From positions 6,262,001 to 6,326,000 of the forward strand of contig NZ_JBBODF010000001.1 of NCBI RefSeq assembly GCF_038002825.1: a DNA stretch of 64,000 nt, given 5' to 3'. This DNA comes from Paenibacillus sp. FSL H8-0048 (GTDB lineage Bacteria > Bacillota > Bacilli > Paenibacillales > Paenibacillaceae). A model generated the notes under the pieces. It saw only the letters and a program-made list of their open reading frames with translations. It was not told where the DNA came from and made no database searches. Made by a program: the position numbers and the translations under genes. Positions 35,864 through 45,144 of this stretch are shown one piece after another (position 1 is the stretch's first letter; the number at the start of each line of letters is the position of its first letter).

Positions 35864-36829
35864 ATGAATGACAAACCATTACCCCGGAAACAAACTGTTG
35901 CCTGGACCGGAATCCTAAGTGATGTTCTGCTCGCTGTAGCTAAGGGAAGTATCGGTTATATATCAGGCAGCAAAGCATTGTTGGGGGATGCAATCTATTC
36001 CGGAGCAGATGCCGCTGCCAGAGCGGCAGGGGTGATTCCGTGGAACCTGAAGCAGAGTCACAAGGCGGCAGGCTCAGCGGAACGCGGCCGGACTGCGCAA
36101 GGAAGCAGGGAGCCGATGGCGGCTATTCTGTTCTCCGTGCTGATTATTATGGGCGGGCTGCAGGTTGCTTTCTCGGCTATCCGTGATTTGACAAGGGGAC
36201 ATCTGTCGGCACCGGAGGAGTCAGCACTTGTTGCTGTCCTGCTGTGCATTGTGTTCAAAGAGGCTGTATTTCAATACCAGTACCGTTATTTCAAAAAAAA
36301 GGGTGACGGCAGTCACGCGGCTTATGCCGACAGCCACCGGTTCAGCCTGTATACATCTATAACTGTATTTATCGGGATTGCCCTGGCCATAACCGGAGGA
36401 TACTTGAACTGGCATCCTCTGCTCTACATGGACCCCATCGCAGCTCTGTTGACCGGATGTCTGATTCTCCGCAAAGGCTATTCATTAATTGCTTCCTCTG
36501 TATACAGCAAGAAGATTCAGGAGCTTCCTTCCGAGGAAGCAGCCAGCTTCATTGAGACGGTTCAGCGGGTACACGGAGTCATCCGGGTGGAGCAGCTCCG
36601 GGCGCTGGAGGAAGGCAACTATGTGAATCTGCATGTGAAGATTAGTGTGAATCCGCGGATCAGCGTGATGGAGGCACAGGATATTTCGGAATGCGCAAGG
36701 AAGCTGCTGCAGCACCGGTTCGTTCATGTCGGTGAGGTTCATATGGATGTTGTGCCGTATGATCCGGGTTATCCTTATAAAAGCAATCACGAGCTCGTGG
36801 ACAACGATATTCCCACGCTGCTTCAGTAG
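35864..36829 (+). CDS. Cation diffusion facilitator family transporter
   Basis: 321 residues from the ATG at 35864, which follows AAGGAGGG; the frame is open upstream but has no better site. Six hydrophobic segments and a C-terminal cytoplasmic domain (RVHGVIRVEQLRALEEGNYVNLHVKI) are characteristic of CDF exporters. The metal site in helix 2 appears as GDAIYSGADAAAR and in helix 5 as AYADSHRFSLYTS, both with Asp/His residues. Mn, Zn or Fe export is plausible; the metal is not identified. Sits between secF and recJ, as in related genomes. Confidence 0.88.
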   Translation: MNDKPLPRKQTVAWTGILSDVLLAVAKGSIGYISGSKALLGDAIYSGADAAARAAGVIPWNLKQSHKAAGSAERGRTAQGSREPMAAILFSVLIIMGGLQVAFSAIRDLTRGHLSAPEESALVAVLLCIVFKEAVFQYQYRYFKKKGDGSHAAYADSHRFSLYTSITVFIGIALAITGGYLNWHPLLYMDPIAALLTGCLILRKGYSLIASSVYSKKIQELPSEEAASFIETVQRVHGVIRVEQLRALEEGNYVNLHVKISVNPRISVMEAQDISECARKLLQHRFVHVGEVHMDVVPYDPGYPYKSNHELVDNDIPTLLQ

Positions 36830-36858
36830 TCTGCAAGGTGAGAGAAAGGTGAGCTGTA

Positions 36859-39261
36859 TTGCTTCATTCAAAAACAAGCTGGCAATCTCCGGCAGCCGAT
36901 TCCGAGCGTATTCAGGAACTGGCCCGGAGCCTTTCTATTTCTCCGCTCCTTTCTTCACTGCTGGTGCAAAGAGGTATGGATACCGCTGACAAGGCGCGAG
37001 TATTCATGGATGGAGGAGCGGAAGATAGACATGATCCATTCCTGCTCAAAGGAATGGCGGAAGCGGTGCCGCGGATTCAGAAGGCACTGCAAGAGGAAGA
37101 GCATATTCTGGTGTACGGTGATTATGATGCAGACGGGGTATCCAGCACAGCGCTGATGATCTACCTGTTGCGTCATCTCGGCGCCTCCTTTGACATTTAT
37201 ATTCCCCACCGCTCCAATGAAGGCTATGGACTGCATAATCATGCGCTGGACTGGGCGGTCCAGCAGGGTGTATCTCTCGTCATTACGGTTGATACTGGTA
37301 TCAGTGCCTATCATCAGATTGCCTACGCCTCTGAGCTTGGCATTGATGTTATTGTCACGGACCATCATGAGCCGCCGGAGCTGCTGCCTGAGGCCTATGC
37401 CCTGATTAACCCGAAGCTGCCGGACTGCCCGTATCCGTTCAAGGGTCTGGCCGGAGTGGGGGTGGCTTACAAGCTGGCTGAGGCGCTCCTGGGCAGCGAA
37501 GTGCCGGAGGAATGGTGTGAGATTGCCGCCATCGGTACCGTAGCTGACCTGATGCCGCTGCTGGGCGAGAACCGCAGTCTGGTGCGCAGAGGCCTCAGCA
37601 GCATGCGGAATTCCGCGTTCCCCGGCATCCGGGCGCTGCTCTCGGTGGGCGGTATTGCCATGAACACCGTCAGTGCGGTGAATATCGCCTTCGGGATGGC
37701 TCCGCGTATTAATGCCAGCGGAAGACTGGATCATGCAGGCCGGGCTGTTACACTGCTGACCACGGAAGATACGGCAGAAGCTGAGCAATTTGCCGGAGAG
37801 CTGGATCTGCTGAACAAGGAACGCCAGCTGGTTGTGGAGCGAATTGTCACCGAAGCCTCGGCCAAGCTGGAGGAGAGAATCAGCCGGAGCGGGCTGCCGG
37901 ATATTATTGTGCTGGCGGACCAGGGCTGGAATGTCGGCGTAGTCGGCATTGTGGCCTCCAAGCTGCTGGAGCGGTATTACCGTCCGGTCATTATTCTGGA
38001 CATTCATCCGGAGACCGGGATGTGCAAGGGCTCTGCCCGCTCCATCCCGGGTCTCGATATCTATGCGGCCTTATCCTCATGCGCCGAATTGATGGACCAC
38101 TTCGGAGGACATCCGGCCGCTGCCGGGATGAGTCTGCCGCAGGGCAAGCTGGAAGCCTTCGATGCTGCGCTGAATAGCTATGCTGCGTCTGTTCTGACAC
38201 CGGAGGACTTCGTAGCGGTTACAGCTGCGGACGGCGAAGTCTCCATTGCCGATCTGACCCTCCAGGCTGCGCTTGAGCTGGAGCGGCTTGCGCCGTTCGG
38301 CATGGCTAATCCGCTGCCAAGATTCATTCTGCGCGGAGCGGTTGTGAAGGAGACAAGGAAGATGGGCCAGGAGGGTAAGCACCTGAAGCTTGTGCTCCAG
38401 CAGGACAAGCTGACGATTGAAGCTGTAGCCTTCGGCAAGGGTCCACTGGCTGAGCTGCTGCCGGACGGCACAGCCGTGGATGTACTGGCAGAGCTGTCCG
38501 TCAATGAATGGAACGGCTCGCGCAAGCCTCAGCTGATGCTGCAGGATCTGGCGGTGCCGAAGGCGCAGCTGTTCGATCTGCGCGGCGCAGCTGATGCTGT
38601 CAAGCAGGCAGCGCATATTCAGGAGCTGCTCCGCACCTATAGCGGCAGCAATCCGGGCCGGAGTGCTGCGGTCTTCCAGAACAGCCGGACGACGCCGCTG
38701 CGTGATCTTAAGGGCATGTCCCTCTGGGTATACGATGAGTCTGCCGGGATCTCTGCTGTACATCAGCCGGAAGGCGCGCATGATGAAGAGGGACTGTCGC
38801 TGCTCTGTGTGCTGGATATGCCCGAGTCCCCGGAACAGCTGGAAGCGCTGTTTACTGCTTTTCCTGAGGCGGAGAACATTGCCCTGCTGCATTCGATCCG
38901 TGACGGGCGTGACCGTCTGCAGGTTCCTACCCGTGATCATTTCAAATTGTTATATAAATGGATTGCCGCAATCGCTGCAGCTCCAACTCCTGAGCATGAA
39001 GTGCTGCTGCGGCTCAGCCGCCAGTCGGCGCTTGGTGTGCGTATGGTGAGCAGAATGCTGGATGTATTCGATGAGCTTGACTTCATTGAGCGCAGCGGCG
39101 GCACAATTACTTTTGTTCCGCAGCCTGCCGCCAAGAGTCTGAGCACATCAGAGCATTTCGTCAGACTGGGCAAGACGGCGGAGATGGAGCAGTATTTCAT
39201 GGAAGGCAGCCGCAGTGAATTGCAGGAATTCATGCTGTCACGACGTTTAGGGGCCTCATAA
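36859..39261 (+). CDS. recJ: Single-stranded-DNA exonuclease RecJ
   Basis: 800 residues from a TTG with AAAGGTGAG upstream. DHH phosphoesterase motifs are clear: HILVYGDYDADGVSSTALM (motif I), ITVDTGIS, VTDHHEPP (DHH), a DHHA1 region with GGHPAAAGMSL, and an OB fold after it; the last 230 residues are a less conserved C-terminal domain as in Bacillus RecJ. Removes 5' single-stranded DNA in recombination and mismatch repair. Confidence 0.96.
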   Translation: MLHSKTSWQSPAADSERIQELARSLSISPLLSSLLVQRGMDTADKARVFMDGGAEDRHDPFLLKGMAEAVPRIQKALQEEEHILVYGDYDADGVSSTALMIYLLRHLGASFDIYIPHRSNEGYGLHNHALDWAVQQGVSLVITVDTGISAYHQIAYASELGIDVIVTDHHEPPELLPEAYALINPKLPDCPYPFKGLAGVGVAYKLAEALLGSEVPEEWCEIAAIGTVADLMPLLGENRSLVRRGLSSMRNSAFPGIRALLSVGGIAMNTVSAVNIAFGMAPRINASGRLDHAGRAVTLLTTEDTAEAEQFAGELDLLNKERQLVVERIVTEASAKLEERISRSGLPDIIVLADQGWNVGVVGIVASKLLERYYRPVIILDIHPETGMCKGSARSIPGLDIYAALSSCAELMDHFGGHPAAAGMSLPQGKLEAFDAALNSYAASVLTPEDFVAVTAADGEVSIADLTLQAALELERLAPFGMANPLPRFILRGAVVKETRKMGQEGKHLKLVLQQDKLTIEAVAFGKGPLAELLPDGTAVDVLAELSVNEWNGSRKPQLMLQDLAVPKAQLFDLRGAADAVKQAAHIQELLRTYSGSNPGRSAAVFQNSRTTPLRDLKGMSLWVYDESAGISAVHQPEGAHDEEGLSLLCVLDMPESPEQLEALFTAFPEAENIALLHSIRDGRDRLQVPTRDHFKLLYKWIAAIAAAPTPEHEVLLRLSRQSALGVRMVSRMLDVFDELDFIERSGGTITFVPQPAAKSLSTSEHFVRLGKTAEMEQYFMEGSRSELQEFMLSRRLGAS

Positions 39262-39338
39262 CAGCTGTACATGCTGTCACGGTCATTGGTTTGAGTAACT
39301 TCAGCGGGGTGATCCCCGCTTACTTTTAGGAGATGATG

Positions 39339-39860
39339 ATGTTGGATTTCAAAAACAATATTCGCGTAATTCCGGATTTCCCCCAGGCAGGAATCAGCTT
39401 CAAAGATATTACTACGCTGCTGAAGGACGGCGCTGCATACCGTGCTGCCATCGATGAGCTTAAGGCCCTGGTAGCCCACCTGGAGATCGACGTCATTGCC
39501 GGACCGGAGGCGCGCGGCTTTGTAGTGGGTGCGCCGCTGGCTTATGCGCTGGGGGTAGGCTTCGTGCCAATCCGTAAAAGCGGCAAGCTTCCTTATGAGA
39601 CAATCGAAGTAGGCTATGATCTGGAATACGGCAAGGATACCCTTGCTGTGCATACCGATGCGATCAAGCCAGGCCAGAAGGTGCTGATTGCGGATGATCT
39701 GCTGGCTACAGGCGGTACGATTGCTACTTCTGTTAACCTGGTAGAGCAGCTTGGCGGCCAGGTGGTCGGCGCTGCATTCCTGATCGAATTGACAGCTCTG
39801 TCCGGACGGGACAAGCTGTCCGATATTGAAGTGGTTACCTTGTTGACTTACGAGGATTAA
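39339..39860 (+). CDS. apt: Adenine phosphoribosyltransferase
   Basis: 173 residues from the third of three adjacent ATG codons, which is six bases after AGGAG; the others are too close. The PRPP-binding loop is VLIADDLLATGGTI and the flexible loop carries RKSGKLPYETIEV; the APT start DFPQAGISFKDIT is present. Salvages adenine to AMP. A terminator follows. Confidence 0.97.
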   Translation: MLDFKNNIRVIPDFPQAGISFKDITTLLKDGAAYRAAIDELKALVAHLEIDVIAGPEARGFVVGAPLAYALGVGFVPIRKSGKLPYETIEVGYDLEYGKDTLAVHTDAIKPGQKVLIADDLLATGGTIATSVNLVEQLGGQVVGAAFLIELTALSGRDKLSDIEVVTLLTYED

Positions 39861-39891
39861 TCCCGGTGCCCGGCAACTTTTCCCGGGAAAT

Positions 39892-39935
39892 AAAAAGCGG
39901 ACTGTTGTCGAATGAAGACAGCAGTCCGCTTTTTT
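39892..39935. terminator. Terminator after apt
   Basis: AAAAAGCGGACTG with a matching CAGTCCGCTTTTTT, inner pairs TTGTC/GACAG, between convergent apt and uraA. Confidence 0.9.
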
Positions 39936-39978
39936 AGTTATTGGCCGAAGTGGGTGGACAATAAAGGATGAGAGTTAC

Positions 39979-41289
39979 TTAATGTGCCGATTTGTCAGCT
40001 TCCTGTTCATTGGACAGGCCCAGAACCTCGATCAGCTTGAAGAGCAGGGCGAGAACCATACCGACGATAGTCGCCAGTGCCATTCCCTTCAGTTCTACAC
40101 CGCCAAGCTTCAGCGAAATGCCGCTGATGCCGACAACCAGGACGAGCGTAGCCAGAATCATGTTGGTGGCTTTGGAGAAATCGACCTTCTGTTCAACGAA
40201 GATACGCAGGCCTGATGCCGCAATAACCCCGAACAACAGCAGGGATACACCGCCCATGACCGGCAGAGGAATGTTGGCAATGACCGAGGAGAATGTTCCG
40301 GAGAACGACAACACAATGGCGATTACAGCAGCCCCCGCGATAACATATACCGAGTATACCTTGGTCAGAGCCATTACGCCGATATTCTCACCATAAGTGG
40401 TATTAGGCGTAGACCCCAGGAATCCAGACAGTACAGTAGAAATCCCGTTTCCCATCAGTGAGCGGTCCAGTCCCGGGTCCTTGGTCAGGTCCTTGCCGAC
40501 GATATTGCTGGTAACCAGCAAATGGCCGATATGCTCTACAATGACTACAAGTGATACCGGAATGATCGTCAGAATAACCTGCCAGTTGAAGGATGGGGTA
40601 ATAATAGTGGGATGCGAGAGGAAGCTTGCTTGAGAGATGGCACCAGTATTCACCTCACCCAAGATATAAGCGAGTACATAACCGGTAACGATACCGATGA
40701 GGATGTGAATGATTTTGGGGAAGCCGCGGAACAGCACGGAGCCGAGCACGGTAACACCGAGTGTGACGAGCGACAGGGTAATGGCTTTGCCGTCAGGCGT
40801 CCATTCAGCGGTAGCTACACCCTCAGGAGCAATGAGTCCGGCCATCCGTGCGGCTACAGGCACAAGCTCAAGTCCGATCGTGGCAACAATTGCTCCCATA
40901 ACTGCCGGAGGGAACACGACATCAATCCAGCCGGTACCGGCATAACGTACAATTAAGGCCACAAGAATGAATATAACGCCAGTCACGATAAAAGCGCCCA
41001 GTGCAAGCGAATATCCGCGCTCATGATCGCCGGCATGCTCTTTGAGCACAAGCAGCACGGGAGAGATGAAGGCAAAGCTTGAACCCAAATAGGCGGGGAT
41101 TTTGCCGCGGCAGATCAGAATGTAGAGCAAGGTGCCGATACCGTTCATCAGCAGGATCATGCCGGGATCTACCCCGAACAGGTTGGGAACAAGCACGGTG
41201 CTGCCGAACATGGCGAACAGATGCTGAAGACTCAGGAGGAAGCCCGGGCCCCAAGGGAGTCTTTCGTTAACTTGAATTTCGCGTTGCAA
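39979..41289 (-). CDS. uraA: Uracil/proton symporter of the NCS2 family
   Basis: 436 residues from a TTG at 41289. Fourteen hydrophobic segments; the NCS2 substrate motif GFLGSTPNTTYGENIGVMALTKV with the two conserved Glu regions (VVIVEHIGHL) points to UraA/PyrP-type uracil uptake rather than xanthine. Divergent from relA. No PyrR loop was recognised, but a hairpin lies in its leader at 41342-41384. Confidence 0.93.
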   Translation of the reverse strand: MQREIQVNERLPWGPGFLLSLQHLFAMFGSTVLVPNLFGVDPGMILLMNGIGTLLYILICRGKIPAYLGSSFAFISPVLLVLKEHAGDHERGYSLALGAFIVTGVIFILVALIVRYAGTGWIDVVFPPAVMGAIVATIGLELVPVAARMAGLIAPEGVATAEWTPDGKAITLSLVTLGVTVLGSVLFRGFPKIIHILIGIVTGYVLAYILGEVNTGAISQASFLSHPTIITPSFNWQVILTIIPVSLVVIVEHIGHLLVTSNIVGKDLTKDPGLDRSLMGNGISTVLSGFLGSTPNTTYGENIGVMALTKVYSVYVIAGAAVIAIVLSFSGTFSSVIANIPLPVMGGVSLLLFGVIAASGLRIFVEQKVDFSKATNMILATLVLVVGISGISLKLGGVELKGMALATIVGMVLALLFKLIEVLGLSNEQEADKSAH

Positions 41290-41341
41290 TGGAGTTCACT
41301 TCTCTTTCTGATCTAATTTGATTTGACAATTCTTATCTTAT

Positions 41342-41384
41342 AAAAAACCGCCTTTACTAGATTAAATAGATCGGCGGATTTTTA
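41342..41384. terminator. Hairpin between uraA and relA
   Basis: CCGCC (41348-41352) and GGCGG (41373-41377) with T tracts on either strand. It is in the 5' region of both divergent genes, so it could attenuate uraA or simply block upstream-initiated transcripts. Confidence 0.4.
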
Positions 41385-41463
41385 CAACAACATTTTTACC
41401 CGTGCCACAAAATTGTCTTTTCTTGACCCTTTCCCTGACAGGAATACCACGCTATGGCAAGTG

Positions 41464-41492
41464 TTGACGGAATCCCTCGTAAGCGTCATAAT
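41464..41492 (+). promoter_or_regulatory. relA promoter
   Basis: TTGACG (41464-41469), exactly 17 bases, CATAAT (41487-41492). It lies 110 bases upstream of the ATG at 41602 and excludes the longer reading frame to 41413. Confidence 0.7.
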
Positions 41493-41536
41493 TATAGACA
41501 ACTTTAACCTGAGCGTAATGCAGCCGGGAACGCACG

Positions 41537-41575
41537 GAACCTGCAAATTCTGCATGCTTGCAGGTTCATTTTATT
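41537..41575 (+). promoter_or_regulatory. Terminator-like hairpin in the relA leader
   Basis: Perfect ten-base arms GAACCTGCAA (41537-41546) and TTGCAGGTTC (41558-41567) with an 11-base loop, followed by ATTTTATT, downstream of the promoter and before the relA start. Could attenuate relA. No alternative pairing partner was found by eye. Confidence 0.5.
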
Positions 41576-41601
41576 ATAGAAGGGAAACGGATACGACGAG
41601 A

Positions 41602-43782
41602 ATGGGCATAGAGCAATTAACCGAAAAGGCTGGCGCCTATATAAAAGAAAAAGATCTTCTCCGCATCCGTGAAGCTTATGAATTCGCCGATCAGGCTCAT
41701 CACGGGCAGGTCCGGAAGTCGGGGGAGCCATACATTCTGCATCCGCTCGCGGTCGCAGATATTGTCGTCAATATGCAAATGGATGTCATATCCATTATTG
41801 CTGCGCTGCTGCATGATGTGGTGGAAGATACGACAGTGTCCCTGGAGCAGATCCGCACGAAATTTGGCGATACCTGCGCAATGCTTGTGGACGGCTTGAC
41901 CAAGCTGGAACGCATCCGCTTCCGCTCCAAGGAGGAGCAGCAGAACGAGAACTACCGCAAGATGTTCATCGCTATGGCGCAGGATATCCGGGTAATCGTG
42001 ATTAAGCTGGCGGACCGTCTGCATAATATGCGTACGCTCAAATACCAGTCCGAAGAGAGTCAGCGCCGGATTTCTTATGAGACGCTGGAGATCTTTTGTC
42101 CCATTGCGGACCGGCTGGGGATCTCTGCGATCAAGTGGGAGATGGAGGATATTGCGCTCCGTTACCTGAATCCGCAGCAGTACTACCGGATTGCCAACCT
42201 TGTACACAAGAAACGGGCAGAACGTGAGCAGTTCATTGACAGTGTCATCGGCCGCATCCGCGCCAAGCTGGATGAAATGGGCATCGAAGGCGATCTCTCG
42301 GGACGCCCGAAGCATATCTACAGTGTCTATAACAAGATGAACACGAAGAACAAGCAGTTCAACGAGATCTATGATCTGCTCGCTATCCGCATTATCGTCG
42401 ACAATATTAAGGATTGTTATGCCACTTTGGGTATTATTCATACGCTTTGGAAGCCGATGCCCGGTCGTTTCAAGGACTATATTGCTATGCCCAAGGCGAA
42501 CATGTATCAGTCTTTGCATACAACCGTAGTTGGTCCGGGAGGAGAGCCGACGGAGGTGCAGATCCGCACCTGGGAGATGCACCGCACGGCCGAATTCGGG
42601 ATCGCCGCGCACTGGGCGTACAAGGAAGGCAGCAGCAACAACGTCAATCCCGAGAACCGAATGCCGTTCTTCCGCGAGATCCTGGAGCTGCAGCATGAAG
42701 CCAAGGATGCCGAAGAATTCGTGGAGTCGCTCAAAATGGACTTCTTCTCCGATCTGGTCTTCGTATTCACGCCTAAGGGTGAGGTAGTAGAGCTGCCTGC
42801 CGGCTCGGTGCCGCTGGATTTCGCGTTCCGCATCCATACCGAGGTCGGGAACCGGACGATCGGCTCCAAGGTGAACGGGCGTATCGTGCCGCTTGACCAT
42901 AAGCTGAAGACCGGAGATATCGTGGAGATTCTGACCTCAAAGAATTCGTACGGTCCGAGCCGCGATTGGCTGAAGATTGCCCAGTCCTCGCATGCGCGGA
43001 GCAAGATCAAGCAGTGGTTCAAGAAGGAGAAGCGCGAGGAGAACGTCGAGAAGGGCCGGGAGGCTATCGAACGCGAGCTGAAGCGCCTGAACGTAGAGGT
43101 CTCTGACTGGCTGACGGAGGACAAATTATCGGAGGCAGCGAAGAAGTTCGCCTTCAATGATGTGGAGGATATGCTGTCGGCGGTCGGCTTCGGCGGGATT
43201 ACTGCGGCGCAGATCGCTTCCAAGCTGACCGAGAAGCTGCGTAAGGACCAGGAGGAGGCCGCAGGCCATCTGGAGCTTACCTCTGAGATGAAGGCAATCA
43301 AATCCAGCGGAGAGAAGCGCAACCAGCCGACCAACGGGGTCCGTGTCAAGGGGATTGACAATCTGCTGGTGCGCTTCGCACGATGTTGTAATCCCGTGCC
43401 GGGCGACGATATTATCGGCTATGTGACCCGTGGCCGGGGCGTATCGGTACACCGGGAGGATTGTCCGAACATTCCGAACGAGATGGACGGAGAGGAAGCG
43501 GCCCGCGTGATCGAAGTGGAGTGGGAAGGCAGTATGGAGGCTAATTACAGCGTCGATATTGAGATTACCGGCCATGACCGCAATGGGCTGCTGAATGAGG
43601 TGCTGCAGGCGGTATCGGAGAGCAAGACCAATATTTCAGCGGTCACCGGGCGCTCCGACAAGAACAAGATGGCGATGATCCATATGACGATTCTGATCCG
43701 CAACACTGATCACCTGCAGTCTGTGGTCGACAAAGTGAAGCGGGTCAAGGATGTCTATACTGTTAACCGCATTATGCAATAG
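41602..43782 (+). CDS. relA: (p)ppGpp synthetase/hydrolase RelA/SpoT
   Basis: 726 residues from the ATG at 41602 after a weak ribosome site; the frame is open further upstream but the promoter lies inside that extension. HD hydrolase domain (HHGQVRKSGEPYILHPLAVAD, LLHDVVEDT at about 70-76, KLADRLHNM), synthetase domain (GRPKHIYSVYNKM, DLLAIRIIV, YQSLHTTVVG), TGS domain around residues 390-450, and C-terminal zinc-finger and ACT domains (CCNPVPGD, SVDIEITGHDRNGLL). It sets the stringent response alarmone level. The catalytic residues of both halves look intact. Confidence 0.97.
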   Translation: MGIEQLTEKAGAYIKEKDLLRIREAYEFADQAHHGQVRKSGEPYILHPLAVADIVVNMQMDVISIIAALLHDVVEDTTVSLEQIRTKFGDTCAMLVDGLTKLERIRFRSKEEQQNENYRKMFIAMAQDIRVIVIKLADRLHNMRTLKYQSEESQRRISYETLEIFCPIADRLGISAIKWEMEDIALRYLNPQQYYRIANLVHKKRAEREQFIDSVIGRIRAKLDEMGIEGDLSGRPKHIYSVYNKMNTKNKQFNEIYDLLAIRIIVDNIKDCYATLGIIHTLWKPMPGRFKDYIAMPKANMYQSLHTTVVGPGGEPTEVQIRTWEMHRTAEFGIAAHWAYKEGSSNNVNPENRMPFFREILELQHEAKDAEEFVESLKMDFFSDLVFVFTPKGEVVELPAGSVPLDFAFRIHTEVGNRTIGSKVNGRIVPLDHKLKTGDIVEILTSKNSYGPSRDWLKIAQSSHARSKIKQWFKKEKREENVEKGREAIERELKRLNVEVSDWLTEDKLSEAAKKFAFNDVEDMLSAVGFGGITAAQIASKLTEKLRKDQEEAAGHLELTSEMKAIKSSGEKRNQPTNGVRVKGIDNLLVRFARCCNPVPGDDIIGYVTRGRGVSVHREDCPNIPNEMDGEEAARVIEVEWEGSMEANYSVDIEITGHDRNGLLNEVLQAVSESKTNISAVTGRSDKNKMAMIHMTILIRNTDHLQSVVDKVKRVKDVYTVNRIMQ

Positions 43783-43812
43783 AGGTGCTAAGGCAAGGAG
43801 CTGAAGAATGAG

Positions 43813-44256
43813 ATGAGAGTAGTTGTGCAGCGCTGCAAGAACTCCAGTGTGACGGTGGACGGAGCAGTGACCGGAGCGATTGGAGAGGGCCTGCTGCTGC
43901 TGGTCGGCGTAACCCATGAGGATACGGAGAAGGATGCCAAGTATTTGGCTGACAAGGTCGCCGGACTGCGGATTTTTGAAGATGCGGCTGGTAAAATGAA
44001 CCACAGTGTGACGGAGGCCGGCGGGGCCATTCTGTCCGTCTCACAGTTCACGCTGTACGGGGACTGCCGCAAGGGCAGACGTCCCAACTTCATGGCAGCA
44101 GCGGCTCCGGCTGAGGCAGAGCGCCTCTACGACTACTTCAACCAGGAGCTGCGTGCCGGAGGACTGCAGGTAGAGACCGGTGTGTTCGGAGCGATGATGG
44201 ATGTCGCCCTGACCAACTGGGGACCGGTTACGCTGCTGTTGGACAGCAAGGGTTAG
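43813..44256 (+). CDS. dtd: D-aminoacyl-tRNA deacylase
   Basis: 147 residues. The family motifs SQFTLYGDCRKGRRPNF and the cross-subunit GP motif NWGPVTL are present. Removes D-amino acids from mischarged tRNA. The gene follows relA by 30 bases as in Bacillus and ends before a terminator. Confidence 0.97.
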   Translation: MRVVVQRCKNSSVTVDGAVTGAIGEGLLLLVGVTHEDTEKDAKYLADKVAGLRIFEDAAGKMNHSVTEAGGAILSVSQFTLYGDCRKGRRPNFMAAAAPAEAERLYDYFNQELRAGGLQVETGVFGAMMDVALTNWGPVTLLLDSKG

Positions 44257-44302
44257 AAATGGAGGCGGCAGACACCGCCTTAACTGTATATGATATATCA
44301 CG

Positions 44303-44329
44303 GGACTCCACATGGTGGGGTCCTTTTTT
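44303..44329 (+). terminator. dtd terminator
   Basis: GGAC/GTCC with TCCA/TGGG inner pairs and a run of six T residues. Confidence 0.75.
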
Positions 44330-44831
44330 GCCGAGATAGCAAAACTTATGTATGTATGGTATCTCATCATGTATCCTTCTATTTCCCGCAGAAACGGTAC
44401 CTTCTCTACAAAGGCATAGCCGTTTCCGCTTGGGTGAAAGAACGCTTGATTGCGCTGAACGGGGGGATACAGGTGCATTGGAGTAGTGGGGGCGGGAACG
44501 CAAGTGGAATTTGTACAACTAATTACTCGAGAATGTCATACTGCGCCATAGCAAATGGAAAAGTAACACTTAATTATCCTCTTTATTCTCCACCGCCTGA
44601 TATTGAAAGAATTAACTGTACATTATCCAACTGCTGCTCCTAACTACAGTAAAAAGACAAAATTAAGTGTGCTTTTTCCAACTCTTTCGTCGGGAGAGTA
44701 GCATCTGGATGGTGTGGAATTCCCAATTGCCCGCGGTGTCTGTTCAGAGAATTAGCAAGCGGGATAGCAGCAGCCCTGCTTGGATAGACTATGAATGATG
44801 CACCATTATTCAAGTGCGGGGAGCAAGCAAA
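44330..44831. other. AT-richer intergenic island, no convincing gene
   Basis: This stretch is richer in A and T than its surroundings. An open frame (44290-44643, 117 codons) has no ribosome site, overlaps the dtd terminator and has an amino acid pattern without similarity I recognise. It contains a pair of 51-base-spaced repeats (44610 and 44661). It may be a relict of a mobile or repetitive element. I see no gene in it. Confidence 0.5.
44610..44711. repeat. Degenerate 51-bp-pitch repeat pair
   Basis: Two copies starting at 44610 and 44661 match in 19 of the first 23 bases (AATTAA-TGT-C-TT-TCCAACT), at the same 51-base spacing as the larger arrays. More weakly similar stretches occur one and two pitches upstream (44559, 44508). 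Confidence 0.5.
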
Positions 44832-44987
44832 ATGAGACAAGCACCACAAGCATGGATGTGGAACATGATTCAGGCCCATGTGGCCGGGTCGATGACCGAA
44901 GCTTCAGCGACAGCCAAGGAAGCCGGCGACCCGAAGGAGCCGCAGGGACTCCAGCGCAGAGGCCGCGGTCTTTTGCCGCGTACCTGA
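44832..44987 (+). CDS. Possible small protein, 51 residues
   Basis: An ATG at 44832 lies eight bases after GGGGAG. The product begins MRQAPQAWMWNMIQAHVAGS and is followed by a polar, Arg-rich tail. I do not recognise it. It may be a real short gene or chance. It lies in a stretch otherwise without genes, between dtd and the PfpI gene. Confidence 0.3.
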   Translation: MRQAPQAWMWNMIQAHVAGSMTEASATAKEAGDPKEPQGLQRRGRGLLPRT

Positions 44988-45144
44988 CCGGGGAGAAGGT
45001 ATGCGGGAGCGGATTTTTTTAAGCAGGGAGGCAGTACGTACGGAACAGAATTTATGGTAACTGCTTAGGCTTCGTTATAAAGCGGGGGAATGAGGGTAAT
45101 AGATTGACGAGACGATAGCAGCCCAGAAAGGAGATATGGATCTC

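Noticed and set aside
41342..41400. PyrR-type attenuator before uraA
   Set aside because: No PyrR binding-loop consensus; only a short GC hairpin is visible.
44290..44643. 117-codon frame after dtd
   Set aside because: No ribosome site, overlaps the dtd terminator and lies in a degenerate repeat region.
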